Below, one piece after another: positions 43,463-51,988 of a stretch of DNA of 64,000 nucleotides. The translations under genes and the position numbers were made by a program. A model generated the notes under the pieces. The model saw only the letters and a list, made by a program, of their open reading frames with translations. It was not told the DNA's origin and did no database searches. The DNA is from Beijerinckia sp. 28-YEA-48 (GTDB lineage: Bacteria; Pseudomonadota; Alphaproteobacteria; Rhizobiales; Beijerinckiaceae). The stretch's first letter is position 1. Every line of letters begins with the position of its first letter. Location of the stretch: positions 1,088,001-1,152,000 of the forward strand of contig NZ_FNSI01000001.1 of assembly GCF_900104955.1 (NCBI RefSeq), read 5' to 3'.

Positions 43463-44251
43463 ATGTTGGCGCCCATCGTTGGCAATCCGGTTGTTCAGGT
43501 CAAAGCGCCGGCCTTGCTCAACCCGCGCTATGCGGCGGCGGGCATCGACCTTGAAGTGGTTCCCATGGAACTGCCGCTTGACGGTTTCGACGATGCCTTC
43601 TCGGCTCTGCTCAACCGTCCTGATGTCGCCGGGGTGATTGTCACGGTTCCGTTCAAGGCGCAGGCGGCCAAGCATTGCGCCGTCCTCGACAGCGCAGCTG
43701 AAATCGCCGGTGCGGCAAATCTTGTCACGCGCGATGAGGACGGCCGCTGGCGCGGCGCGATGACCGACGGCGTTGGCATGGTTCGGGCGCTGCGCAAGGC
43801 CGGCTTCGATCCGGCCGGACGACGGGGCTTCATGGCGGGGGCTGGCGGTGCGGGGAAGGGGATCGCGGCCGCGCTTGTTTCAGCAGGCATCATCGCGCTC
43901 GATATTTTCGATCCGGCTTATGAGAAAACAATCGATCTCGCCATTCGCACGGGCACGATGGCTTTGCGCCGGCCGCCCGACACGCTTGCCGGCTATGACC
44001 TCTTGATCAACGCGACGGCGCTCGGACTAAATGAAAACGATCCGTCGCCGTTCGATTTCGCACAGGCGGCCGTCGATGCCTTTGTCGCCGACGTGGTTGC
44101 CGAGCCTTCGCCGTCTCGCCTGCAACAACGCGCTGCCGCACACGGACTTCGCAATATCGGCGGCATGGACATGCTGTCAGGACAACTCGATCTGCTGTTC
44201 GACGGGCTGGCCGCTTCCCTTGTCAACACGCGCAAGATCAGGCCGTCGTGA
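43463..44251 (+). CDS. Shikimate/quinate dehydrogenase-like protein (AroE family)
   Basis: 262 residues. The substrate domain starts GNPVVQVKAPALLN, where true AroE has the Ser pair of the SxS motif; here the Ser are lost. VTVPFKAQAAKHC keeps the catalytic Lys, AANLVTRDEDGRWRGAMTDGVGM keeps Asn and Asp, and GAGGAGKGIAAALVSAGI is the NAD(P) loop. GGMDMLSGQLDLLF is the typical C-terminal helix. It is most likely an AroE-like enzyme of a different substrate, for example in quinate or aminosugar-acid metabolism, rather than the housekeeping enzyme. The TetR gene is convergent, with a 14-base overlap of stops. Confidence 0.8.
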   Translation: MLAPIVGNPVVQVKAPALLNPRYAAAGIDLEVVPMELPLDGFDDAFSALLNRPDVAGVIVTVPFKAQAAKHCAVLDSAAEIAGAANLVTRDEDGRWRGAMTDGVGMVRALRKAGFDPAGRRGFMAGAGGAGKGIAAALVSAGIIALDIFDPAYEKTIDLAIRTGTMALRRPPDTLAGYDLLINATALGLNENDPSPFDFAQAAVDAFVADVVAEPSPSRLQQRAAAHGLRNIGGMDMLSGQLDLLFDGLAASLVNTRKIRPS

Positions 44252-44879
44252 CGGACCGGAGATCCTTGAGATAAGCGCACAGCATGTCGGCTACGGCATC
44301 GGCATAGGTTTCGATCTCGGCAGCCGTGCGCGGACGGCTCGAAAACTGTTTGCCCACCGCGCTGAGCGTCGTCGTGATGAGCTCGCCGGCGAGGATATGC
44401 GTTTCTTCCGGCGTGTCGGGCAGGGCCTCGCGCATGAAGCGCTGCACCGTCTGCGTGCCTGACGCCTTGGCTTCGCGCGCCTCGGGCGCGTCGCGATAGA
44501 GCGGTGCCGCGTCATCGAGCGCGCCACGTATGGTGGCCTCGTCACACTCCGAGCGGATGAAAGCGTGGACCAGCGCGCGCAATCGTTCGGGCGGCGGCGT
44601 GCTGGTGTCTTCGAGGATGGTGCGCAACAGCTCGGTGGTCTGGCGCCATTCGTCGCTCTGCAGCCGGAACAGGATCGCCGCCTTGTTTGGGAAATATTGA
44701 TAGAGCGAGCCGACGCTGACGCCGGCCTTTTCGGCGACACGCGTGGTGGTGAAACGCTGCGCGCCTTCGCTCGTCAAAACCTGAACAGCCGCTTCCAAAA
44801 CCGCCGCGATTAGGTCGGTCGAGCGCGCCTGCTGAGGCCGTTTTCGCGAGGAAATAGAGGTGCTTGGACGATCGGTCAT
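44238..44879 (-). CDS. TetR/AcrR family transcriptional regulator
   Basis: 213 residues. The HTH is in ILAAVLEAAVQVLTSEGAQRFTTTRVAEKAGVSVGSLYQYFPNKAAILFRL-like sequence (about 25-70), and the rest is a helical ligand domain (LRALVHAFIRSECDEATIRGALDD). ATG 44879 opens MTDRPSTSISSRKRPQQARS. A long frame runs further upstream on the same strand but is only the shadow of the methyltransferase gene. It is divergent from that gene and likely controls it. Confidence 0.9.
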   Translation of the reverse strand: MTDRPSTSISSRKRPQQARSTDLIAAVLEAAVQVLTSEGAQRFTTTRVAEKAGVSVGSLYQYFPNKAAILFRLQSDEWRQTTELLRTILEDTSTPPPERLRALVHAFIRSECDEATIRGALDDAAPLYRDAPEAREAKASGTQTVQRFMREALPDTPEETHILAGELITTTLSAVGKQFSSRPRTAAEIETYADAVADMLCAYLKDLRSVTTA

Positions 44880-44969
44880 GAAGCGGGCCGGGCAATGCGA
44901 ATTGGAAACCTGAAGGATTATTCGTATTTTCCAGGTCGACGCAAGAACGCATTTCCGGAGACCCATTGG

Positions 44970-45635
44970 ATGACGACCCTGACCACCACGCCACTGGCGC
45001 CGCTGCTCGACCGCCTGTTCATGGAAGCGGATGCCATGCAGCCGGCGATGAATGCCTTCGTTACAGACCTTTCGTCCGAGGAGCGGGGGCGCCTGATGCG
45101 CAGCAAGACCGACTATCTCGATCTCTACGGACGGCTGAAGGATCTGCCGCTGCCCGTGTCGCGCGAGACCGGCGCGCTGCTCTACATGTTGGCGCGTGGC
45201 ACGCGGGCGCGCACGATTGTCGAATTCGGCACGTCGTTTGGCATCTCGACTTTGCATCTGGCGGCGGCGCTGCGCGACAACGGCGGCGGCCGGCTGATCA
45301 CCAGCGAGTTCGAGCCGTCGAAGATCGCACGCGCGCGTGACAATCTCACCGCCGGCGACCTGATCGATCTCGTCGAAATCCGCGAAGGAGACGCGCTGCT
45401 GACGCTGAGCGTCGATCTTCCAGACACGATTGACCTGCTGTTGCTCGACGGCGCCAAGGCGCTTTATGCCGATGTGCTGAGCCTGGTGGAGAGCCACCTG
45501 AAGCCCGGCGCCTTCATCGTCGCCGACAATGCCGATTATAGCCCGGAATATTTGAAGCGCGTGCGCGCGCCGGCGCGAGGCTACATGTCGATGCCGTTCG
45601 GTGGAGATGTCGAGCTATCGATGCGGCTCGGCTGA
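44970..45635 (+). CDS. O-methyltransferase, SAM-dependent (family 3 type)
   Basis: 221 residues. TIVEFGTSFGISTLHLAAAL is the SAM-binding glycine region, ITSEFEPSKIARARDNL the acidic strand II, and DLLLLDGAKALYADVLSLVESHLKPGAFIVADNADY gives the metal/SAM region of the catechol-type O-methyltransferases. CCGGAG stands before the ATG at 44970. Divergent from the TetR gene, 90 bases apart. Substrate unknown, perhaps a phenolic compound. Confidence 0.82.
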   Translation: MTTLTTTPLAPLLDRLFMEADAMQPAMNAFVTDLSSEERGRLMRSKTDYLDLYGRLKDLPLPVSRETGALLYMLARGTRARTIVEFGTSFGISTLHLAAALRDNGGGRLITSEFEPSKIARARDNLTAGDLIDLVEIREGDALLTLSVDLPDTIDLLLLDGAKALYADVLSLVESHLKPGAFIVADNADYSPEYLKRVRAPARGYMSMPFGGDVELSMRLG

Positions 45636-45655
45636 TCGCAGCTCACAAAATTATC

Positions 45656-45677
45656 GCTGCGGTGTTCGCACCGCAGC
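45656..45677 (+). terminator. Hairpin with TTCG tetraloop
   Basis: GCTGCGGTG-TTCG-CACCGCAGC, perfect 9-bp stem, 20 bases after the methyltransferase stop. No T run; stable UUCG loop. Confidence 0.65.
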
Positions 45678-45777
45678 CGTAAGCGTTCACGTCAACCAAC
45701 GCATTGCCCGATCTCGTTCGGCAGTGCGTTGGCATGTTCGTGGCGCACTCCGTCGATGTCCTATGGAGTGTGCAGAC

Positions 45778-46956
45778 ATGTCTGCGATTGTTCATCCCGA
45801 TACCGCTTATCGCCACGTTCTCGCCCTGACGGGCGCGTTGTTTCTATCCTACCTCACCGTTGCGATGTCGCTGCCGGCCGTCTCGATCTATGTCGTCAAT
45901 GGCTTGCATCTGAACAATGCCTATGGCGGGCTTGCCGTCGGCATTGCCTTTCTGTCGACCATCGTTACGCGCGGTCAGTCAGGGATCATCACTGACCGGA
46001 TAGGCGGCAAACTCGCCATGCAACGGGGCCTCGTTCTCTATGCGGTGGCTGGCGTGATCTGCCTGCTCGCCAGCCTGCCGCAACTGCCCGTGGCTGGGCG
46101 TTACGCCGTGCTGATCGCCGGGCGGCTTCTGCTTGGTCTGGGTGAAAGCCTGGCCATGGTCGGCATGGTTAGCTGGGCCATCGGCCTGATGGGGCATGGG
46201 CGATCCGGCCAGGTGCTGTCGCTGGTCGGCATGGGCATGTATGGCGCGTTCGCCGCTGGCGGTCCGCTCGGTCTGGCCTTGCTCGATCGGATTGGTTTTG
46301 GCGGTCTCATGGGCATTTGCGCGACCTTGCCGTTGCTGGGGCTGATCGGCATCCATTGGCTGCCGGCGGTGGCGCCGCAGGCGGGCCAGCGCGAACCTTT
46401 CTGGCGGATCATAGGCCGGATCTGGCGCGCCGGCGCTGCGGTCGGCTTGCAGGGCGTTGGTTTTGCGACCTTGGGGGCATTCTTTGCGCTCTATTTCCTG
46501 AGCCGTGGTTGGCCTTACGCGGGGCTGGGCCTCACCTGTTTCGGTGTCGGCTTCGTCGCGGTGCGTCTGTTCTGCGGCCACTTGCCCGATCGGATCGGCG
46601 GTACCCGTGTCGCTATCGTCTCGTTGATCGTGGAAGCCTGCGGCCAATATCTGCTGTGGCTGGCGCCTGGGCCTGAGCGGGCGCTGGTCGGCGCTTTGCT
46701 CACCGGGCTCGGCTGCTCGATGGTGTTTCCGGCCATGGGCTCGGAAGTCGTCAAACAGGTGCCGCCGCATCTGCGGGGAACGGCGGTTGGTGGCTTCGCG
46801 GCTTTCCAGGATCTCGCCTATGGCGCGACGGGGCCTGTGGTGGGCGTGTTGGCGGATGTCTCTGGCTATCCGAGCGTGTTTTTGATCGGTGGGTTGGCCG
46901 CGACGCTGGGAGTGTGGATGGCGATGGGTGTGCGTAAGATGACCGCCCAGCCGTGA
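45778..46956 (+). CDS. MFS transporter, YhhS/arabinose-efflux type
   Basis: 392 residues with about twelve membrane helices. VLALTGALFLSYLTVAMSLPAVSIYV is helix 1, the loop DRIGGK after helix 2 is the MFS motif A, and DRIGGTRVAI repeats it in the second half. SMVFPAMGSEVVKQVPPHLRGTAVGGFAAFQDLAYGATGPVVGVLAD is near the end. ATG 45778 is nine bases from GGAG. Substrate unknown; probably drug or sugar efflux. The last 84 residues or so are duplicated in the pseudogene at 48823. Confidence 0.85.
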   Translation: MSAIVHPDTAYRHVLALTGALFLSYLTVAMSLPAVSIYVVNGLHLNNAYGGLAVGIAFLSTIVTRGQSGIITDRIGGKLAMQRGLVLYAVAGVICLLASLPQLPVAGRYAVLIAGRLLLGLGESLAMVGMVSWAIGLMGHGRSGQVLSLVGMGMYGAFAAGGPLGLALLDRIGFGGLMGICATLPLLGLIGIHWLPAVAPQAGQREPFWRIIGRIWRAGAAVGLQGVGFATLGAFFALYFLSRGWPYAGLGLTCFGVGFVAVRLFCGHLPDRIGGTRVAIVSLIVEACGQYLLWLAPGPERALVGALLTGLGCSMVFPAMGSEVVKQVPPHLRGTAVGGFAAFQDLAYGATGPVVGVLADVSGYPSVFLIGGLAATLGVWMAMGVRKMTAQP

Positions 46957-46971
46957 TAGGCATGACATGCG

Positions 46972-46996
46972 AAAGGGCGGCCGATGGCCGCCCTTT
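46972..46996. terminator. Bidirectional terminator
   Basis: AAAGGGCGGCC-GAT-GGCCGCCCTTT between the convergent MFS and SDR genes; short T runs on both sides (TTT and then TTTCT). Confidence 0.7.
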
Positions 46997-47023
46997 GACT
47001 TTCTATTAGTGGATGTCGCCGGC

Positions 47024-47767
47024 TCAGTTCGCGCCAGCCAGTGCGACAGCGTCGGCGCCGGCGGGGAAGCGCAATTGCCCGGACACATCGTTCGCGGCCA
47101 GCCACACAGCCTCGGCCACATCCGTCTCCTTCGTCACCAGGGCCGGCTTAGCAAACGCGGCGAAGATCGGTTGCGCGAAAGCGGCATAGACCTCAGGGAT
47201 CAAGTCTTCGATGCGCACGTCCGTATTCTCAGCGAAGCGGGTGGTCGGGGCATAGCCTGGCTCGACCAGTTTGACGCTGATGCCGAAGGCTTGAAGCTCG
47301 TGGGCGAGCGAGCCCGTAAAACCTTCGATCGCCATTTTGCTGGCCGTATAGGCCGCCGCCAGGGGCATCGGCGTAAGTGTCACGCTGGAGGTGACGTTGA
47401 CGATCACGCCCGATCTGCGGGCGCGCAACTGCGGGATCACGGCCTGGGTCATCGCCATCACACCGAATGTGTTGGTCTCGAACACCTTGCGCACATGGGC
47501 CATCGGTGTCGCCTCGAAAGCGCCGACCACACCAATGCCGGCATTGTTGACGAGCACGTCGATGGGCCCGCTGCGGTCGAGTGCCGCCGAAATGCTCTTA
47601 GGGCTCGTCACGTCGAGCGGTAGCATCAGCAGGCGATCCGATGGCGGCAGAAGGCCGTCGCGCGGGGTGCGCATGGTGGCGACCACCTTCCAGCCCTGGG
47701 CCAGGAAATGACGGGCGGTCTCAAGTCCATAACCGGACGAGCAGCCGGTGATCAGTACGGTCTTCAT
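47024..47767 (-). CDS. Short-chain dehydrogenase/reductase
   Basis: 247 residues; classical SDR. VLITGCSSGYGLETARHF is the cofactor loop, VLVNNAGIGVVGAFE the NNAG motif, NVTSSVTLTPMPLAAAYTASKMAIEGF supplies Ser, Tyr and Lys (YTASK), and VKLVEPGYAPT follows. SD AGAGGA before the ATG at 47767. Divergent from an AraC gene, an arrangement common for AraC-controlled SDRs acting on unknown ketones or aldehydes. Confidence 0.9.
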   Translation of the reverse strand: MKTVLITGCSSGYGLETARHFLAQGWKVVATMRTPRDGLLPPSDRLLMLPLDVTSPKSISAALDRSGPIDVLVNNAGIGVVGAFEATPMAHVRKVFETNTFGVMAMTQAVIPQLRARRSGVIVNVTSSVTLTPMPLAAAYTASKMAIEGFTGSLAHELQAFGISVKLVEPGYAPTTRFAENTDVRIEDLIPEVYAAFAQPIFAAFAKPALVTKETDVAEAVWLAANDVSGQLRFPAGADAVALAGAN

Positions 47768-47876
47768 TGCGAGGTCCTCTGGGTTCAAAACTCTTGGGTT
47801 GACGGGCCAGAAATAACCTCCACAATCAGGACTATCATCAATCATAAGTCCAAATTTAGTTGGCAATAGTCCTGAA

Positions 47877-48779
47877 ATGGCTGATCCGCTGTCCCAGGTG
47901 ATCGATCTCCTGAAACCCCGTGCCGTCTTCTCCAAGGGGATCAGCGGCGCCGGACGTTGGGCCGTGCGCTATTCGGCGTTTGATCAGCCGGGCTTCTGCG
48001 CGGTGATCGAGGGCCGCTGCCGCCTCGCCGTCGATGGCGAAGAGGCGGTCACTCTTGAGGAAGGCGACTTCGTGCTTCTGCCGGCGACGCCAGCCTTCAC
48101 CATGTCGAGCTTCGAGACCGTGCCGCCGCGACATATCGATCCCAAGGTGGCGCCAGCGCCAACGGAAGAGGTTCGCCATGGCAGGCCTGATGGTCCGCCC
48201 GACGTGCGCCTGCTTGGCGGCTATTTCGTCTTCGACTCCCCTGATGCAGCGCTGCTGGTGTCACTCCTGCCGGTGATCGTTCACGTGCGTGGCGCCCAGC
48301 GGCTCTCGGTGCTGGTGCGTCTCGTTGGCGAGGAGGCGAGCGCTGAGAATGCCGGCCGAAATCTCGTGCTGAGCCGTCTCGTTGAGGTGCTGCTGGTCGA
48401 AGCCTTGCGAGCCACCCAAAGCAAGAATGCGTCTCCGGGATTATTGCGCGGGCTTGCCGATGCGCGGGTCGCGGTGGCGATCCGGCAGATGCATGGCGAT
48501 CCCGAACGCGCCTGGACGGTGGTCGATCTTGCCGCAGAGGCTGGAATGTCCCGCTCGGCTTTCTTCGACCGCTTCACCCGCACCGTCGGCCTGCGGCCGA
48601 TGGAATATCTCCTGACCTGGCGCATGGCTATGGCCAAGGATCTTTTGCGGAGCCGAGACATGGCGCTCGATGAAGTGGCGCGGCGGGTTGGCTACGGCTC
48701 GGCCAGCACGTTCAGCACCGCGTTCAGCCGACATGTCGGGCAGCCGCCGGGGCGTTATGCGCGGGTTGGGGTGGTGTGA
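47877..48779 (+). CDS. AraC family transcriptional regulator
   Basis: 300 residues. The N-terminal cupin-like AraC_binding/Cupin_6 domain (GRWAVRYSAFDQPGFCAVIEGRCRLAVDG, EEGDFVLLPATPAFTM) precedes a double HTH domain (about 200-300): AWTVVDLAAEAGMSRSAFFDRFTRTVGLRPMEYLLTWRM and ALDEVARRVGYGSASTFSTAFSRHVGQPPGRY. It probably controls the divergent SDR and perhaps a transporter once encoded just downstream, of which only a fragment is left. Confidence 0.9.
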   Translation: MADPLSQVIDLLKPRAVFSKGISGAGRWAVRYSAFDQPGFCAVIEGRCRLAVDGEEAVTLEEGDFVLLPATPAFTMSSFETVPPRHIDPKVAPAPTEEVRHGRPDGPPDVRLLGGYFVFDSPDAALLVSLLPVIVHVRGAQRLSVLVRLVGEEASAENAGRNLVLSRLVEVLLVEALRATQSKNASPGLLRGLADARVAVAIRQMHGDPERAWTVVDLAAEAGMSRSAFFDRFTRTVGLRPMEYLLTWRMAMAKDLLRSRDMALDEVARRVGYGSASTFSTAFSRHVGQPPGRYARVGVV

Positions 48780-48822
48780 GGAGGGTGGGGAGTTCGTCAG
48801 GCCTCCGAAGCTTGATCTCTCT

Positions 48823-49080
48823 GGTGACGCTTTGTTGACCGGGCTCGGCGGCTCAATGGTGTTTCCGGCCATGGGTTCGGAGGTCGTCAAGCATGTGCCG
48901 CCGCATCTGCGCGGCACGGCGGTTGGTGGTTTCGCAGCTTTTCAGTATCTGGCTTACGGCGCGATGGGGCCGGTGGTAGGCGTGCTGGCGGATTACTCCG
49001 GCTATCCGAGCGTGTTCTTGATTGGCGGTTTGGCTGCGACGCTGGGTGTGTGGATGGCCATGGGGGTGCGGGGCAGATAA
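48823..49080 (+). pseudogene. Truncated copy of the MFS transporter gene (C-terminal part)
   Basis: From about 48823 the sequence DALLTGLGGSMVFPAMGSEVV, KHVPPHLRGTAVGGFAAFQY, LAYGAMGPVVGVLADYSGYP and SVFLIGGLAATLGVWMAMGVRGR ends in TAA at 49078. It matches the last 85 residues of the MFS gene at 45778-46956 with only a few changes and with about 85% DNA identity by eye. No start, ribosome site or upstream part of the transporter is present. So this is a decayed paralogue or a partial duplication with the AraC gene between the copies. Confidence 0.88.
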
Positions 49081-49158
49081 GGCTCGGTAGCCGAGCTGAT
49101 AGTCGTGACGAATGTTGATGGCGCGTTAGTCGGCCCCAGGAGCCGGCTACTGCTGTGA
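49081..49158 (+). pseudogene. Fragment of tpiA (C-terminal coding piece)
   Basis: Directly after the MFS fragment, one frame reads [18 protein letters not shown], which lines up with [23 protein letters not shown] of tpiA (42070-42150) with five residues deleted. DNA identity is high over about 55 bases (GCCGAGCTGATAGTCGTGAC against GCCGAGCTGATGGCCGTGAC). The frame closes at a TGA at 49156. It is far too short to be functional. It may derive from a second tpiA copy or from the local one. Confidence 0.7.
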
Positions 49159-49244
49159 ACGATGAAGCCGCAATTGATCGGTTGACGTGTTGCAGAAACG
49201 GTCAGAGGTAAAAGGGTATCTGTTCAAGATGTCCTACGATGATC

Positions 49245-50234
49245 TTAGAACGGAAGATCATCATCATCCGTAGATGCTGGGACCGCACCGGCAGGAAGGG
49301 GTAAATTGGTGACGACGAATAGATTTAATATATCCTCGCGATCCATGAAAAGGATCTGGCTGCGTTTCGTCGCGTCGAGTTTATTGCCCAACCAGTTGCG
49401 CGCTGACTTCGTGATCTCACCACCCGCAACTATGAAAGCATGATCAACCAGAACGCGCTTGCCTATCTCGGGATCAAATATCTCATGGCCGAGCATCATT
49501 GTTACTTGGTTGTGGATCTCGGCTATGTTGGCGTTGGAAGCTTTGCTTGTGCCCGACGCGTCGAGCTTTCCCTTCTTTACCTGGATGCCGAAATAGAGGA
49601 CGTGCTGCGTTGGTAGCATGAATTTCATCCATACGTCCTTACCGTATTCGAGCTGCTTGTCCTTATGGCCGGCGGCGGTCACTCGATGAAAGCCAAGCTG
49701 CCGAAACAGCGGCAGCAAAACCTCTTCAATTAGTGCATCCTCGGATACCTCTCCAAGATAGGAGAGAAGTTGATCACGGCGTATTAACTCGGCAGCGGAA
49801 AATGGCCTGTGTGGATTTGGACCGGGTGCCAAGATCGCGTTGGTCTTCAAGTGCCGTAAGTAGCACAGTTTATCATCAGCGTAGAAGGCTTCGAACCCCT
49901 CGCGTACCAACGATGCGTTCAGCATTGCCAGAGCGCTCTGTCGTTGGGGAGATTCATTCAAGGCGTCACCCTGATCCATAAGCGTGCGTATCACGCGTCC
50001 GAAAGCGTCGGGCGGAATATTTGGACCTGGCTGCGGCGCTGACAAGATTTGCCTCAGGGTCTCAGCGACCCAATAGTTTCTCGTCGAACCGTCGTGAACG
50101 TAGTTCGTGCCACAGTCCCTGAAAAAATCCGTCAAGTAGCTGCTACTTCGATACCGAAAAAAGCTATCTTCCTCTTTGTAATTTCCGCAAATCATGTCGG
50201 CGATCTGCATCAAAGTACGTTGCTTGAAATCCAT
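49245..50234 (-). CDS. AbiJ-NTD-like / PD-(D/E)XK (Mrr-type) nuclease
   Basis: 329 residues. The N-terminal half (about 1-150) has RTLMQIADMICGNY, SYLTDFFRDCGTNYVHDGST and RNYWVAETLRQIL, which from memory resembles the AbiJ N-terminal domain (NTD3) seen in abortive-infection and conflict proteins. The C-terminal half has a restriction-endonuclease-like core: EEVLLPLFRQLGFHRV (165-186), GKDVW with Asp200, and FGIQVKKGK with Gln218-x-Lys220, that is E...D...QxK as in Mrr-type enzymes. GAGCGAGGAC precedes the ATG. It starts 14 bases after the stop of the KAP NTPase gene and is probably its partner. GC content is clearly lower than in the neighbours. Confidence 0.75.
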   Translation of the reverse strand: MDFKQRTLMQIADMICGNYKEEDSFFRYRSSSYLTDFFRDCGTNYVHDGSTRNYWVAETLRQILSAPQPGPNIPPDAFGRVIRTLMDQGDALNESPQRQSALAMLNASLVREGFEAFYADDKLCYLRHLKTNAILAPGPNPHRPFSAAELIRRDQLLSYLGEVSEDALIEEVLLPLFRQLGFHRVTAAGHKDKQLEYGKDVWMKFMLPTQHVLYFGIQVKKGKLDASGTSKASNANIAEIHNQVTMMLGHEIFDPEIGKRVLVDHAFIVAGGEITKSARNWLGNKLDATKRSQILFMDREDILNLFVVTNLPLPAGAVPASTDDDDLPF

Positions 50235-50248
50235 TCGTCCTCGCTCCG

Positions 50249-51988
50249 CTACTCATCCGGCACGATCTGACCTTCTGTTGGTTCGGGAACAACGGTCGCA
50301 CGATCACCGACGGCAGATTCAACCTTCACGCCAAAACGAGCAACGCGCCGGGCATTGATCGCGGACTCTGAGCCGATCTGCTGGAGCGCCTCTCTCGCGC
50401 GCTGTGGAATTCTCCGCATGTCATCTGAAGCCCCTGCTATACGGTCGAATTGAAGCACATTGGCGAGTATTCGTCGCAACTGTCGTCCCGAATGCGACTT
50501 GAACACTTTTTTATACTCGTCAATGGATGCGGTCGCGAGAGCATTTAACTGATCTTCATTCCAACCATCTTTGATGCCCGCCATGACTGCGGCCAAGTCG
50601 GGAAGGGCTTCGGCTTCAGCGGCGCGCGTAACAAATGCTGCTCGGACATCCTCGTCATCGATGCCATCGCCAAACGGGTTATCGTCTAGATCAAAGAACC
50701 TTCGATCCTCATTTCGATTGGCCATATAATAATCTAGTAGCTCCTTCGCTTGTTCTGCGCGTCCTAGTTCCTTGAATAGCTTAATCGTACCATTCAGGTT
50801 TGTTGGGGTGATGTACCGGGCATTTTTCAGGAAGGACTCATAGAGGTCATCCAAAACCTCTTCCTGATTGTCGTCGAATGAATCGTGATAGCCATTCCAT
50901 GCTTCTCCGAAAGACCCATCGGCCTTCGTCGCTATTATGCGGTCATGAACCGCCTGCGCAGTATTTCTCACGCGCTCCGGATCAAAATATCCATCGCAAA
51001 CACCCTTCAACAGCACCAGATCGAAATCGTCGGTCCATGTATAGCCGTAAGCTTCAAGTAGGCTATTCCATGCCGCTTCCTCTGGCGGAACTTCGTTCTT
51101 TGGTCGTAACCCAAACTTATCTACCGCCTTGTTTTTGAGGTACGCTAATGACGGTGCCTGCTCGGGTTGATCATGAGACCATGAGAATAGTACAATAGAA
51201 CTGATCGCGATCTTCAGAACATCGGGATCGTAGTTCTTTAGAAGGGGTTGGATAGATGCTATGAAGCGGAGAACTCGCTTCATGACGCGAATGTTGGTGA
51301 TGCCGAGAGCGATACAACGATCACGTACGTCCTTGCTGATTTGGTCGGTACTGGCAACTGCGATGTCTACCGACACCTCCGGCGGTGGCTCATAGACGAC
51401 CGATACATCGACCACTTTTTCAAGGTTCTTCTCGAAGTCACGTTTGGTGTCTCCATCCAGTTGTTGGTCGTTCAGGATCAAGACAACCTTGCAATTCCGC
51501 TGTTCTCGCAAATAGGAAATCAAGCCCAGCACGTCATTGACGTCGAGCTTTTGTCCCCGACGTTCGAGATCGTCGATGCAAATGATTTGGTCACAGATCG
51601 TCATGAACGAGATGAGTGACGTCGCGTCGGTGGTGAACACATTTCTGAGCACTGGTAGTGATGATGCTATTCTCGTTAGCTTGCGCCAAGAGCCAAGCTT
51701 CGAAACATATGCGTCCAGGGTTTCTAGATTTGCTTTCTTGATACCTTCGTTCAGCGTGATCACGTTTTCGAAGATCGCAAACTTCAGCTCGTCAAGAGTA
51801 TTCACTCCGAAAAGTGAAACGTAGGAGTATCGGTGCAAATCTATTTTGCCAGCCTTTTGGGATGCTTCTAGTTGCTTCGACCAAGTGTACGTTTTTCCAA
51901 CTCCCCACTTTCCACGGATACATAAAACCTCGGGGTCTGCTCGACTGAGAAACCGTGAGATTTCCTCGTGCACCAGTTCAACGGACAT
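50249..51988 (-). CDS. KAP family P-loop NTPase
   Basis: About 579 residues. VLCIRGKWGVGKTYTW holds the Walker A (GKWGVGKT, 26-33), SLFGVNTLDELKFAIFENV is a KAP-like stretch, DQIICIDDLERR the Walker B (135-144), and CKVVLILNDQQL a sensor-type strand. The rest is a long helical region (about 240-579) rich in charged residues. No clear membrane segment is visible, so it is a soluble member. KAP-like NTPases occur in many predicted phage-defence loci as sensors or switches. Start 51988 (MSVELVHEEISRFL) is chosen; an ATG at 52039 with GGAAAG upstream is possible. First gene of a two-gene unit of low GC. Confidence 0.8.
   Translation of the reverse strand: MSVELVHEEISRFLSRADPEVLCIRGKWGVGKTYTWSKQLEASQKAGKIDLHRYSYVSLFGVNTLDELKFAIFENVITLNEGIKKANLETLDAYVSKLGSWRKLTRIASSLPVLRNVFTTDATSLISFMTICDQIICIDDLERRGQKLDVNDVLGLISYLREQRNCKVVLILNDQQLDGDTKRDFEKNLEKVVDVSVVYEPPPEVSVDIAVASTDQISKDVRDRCIALGITNIRVMKRVLRFIASIQPLLKNYDPDVLKIAISSIVLFSWSHDQPEQAPSLAYLKNKAVDKFGLRPKNEVPPEEAAWNSLLEAYGYTWTDDFDLVLLKGVCDGYFDPERVRNTAQAVHDRIIATKADGSFGEAWNGYHDSFDDNQEEVLDDLYESFLKNARYITPTNLNGTIKLFKELGRAEQAKELLDYYMANRNEDRRFFDLDDNPFGDGIDDEDVRAAFVTRAAEAEALPDLAAVMAGIKDGWNEDQLNALATASIDEYKKVFKSHSGRQLRRILANVLQFDRIAGASDDMRRIPQRAREALQQIGSESAINARRVARFGVKVESAVGDRATVVPEPTEGQIVPDE

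Noticed and set aside
44880-45497. Upstream extension of the TetR frame to 45497
   Set aside because: This part is only the reverse shadow of the O-methyltransferase gene; a good ATG at 44879 starts the known family N-terminus.
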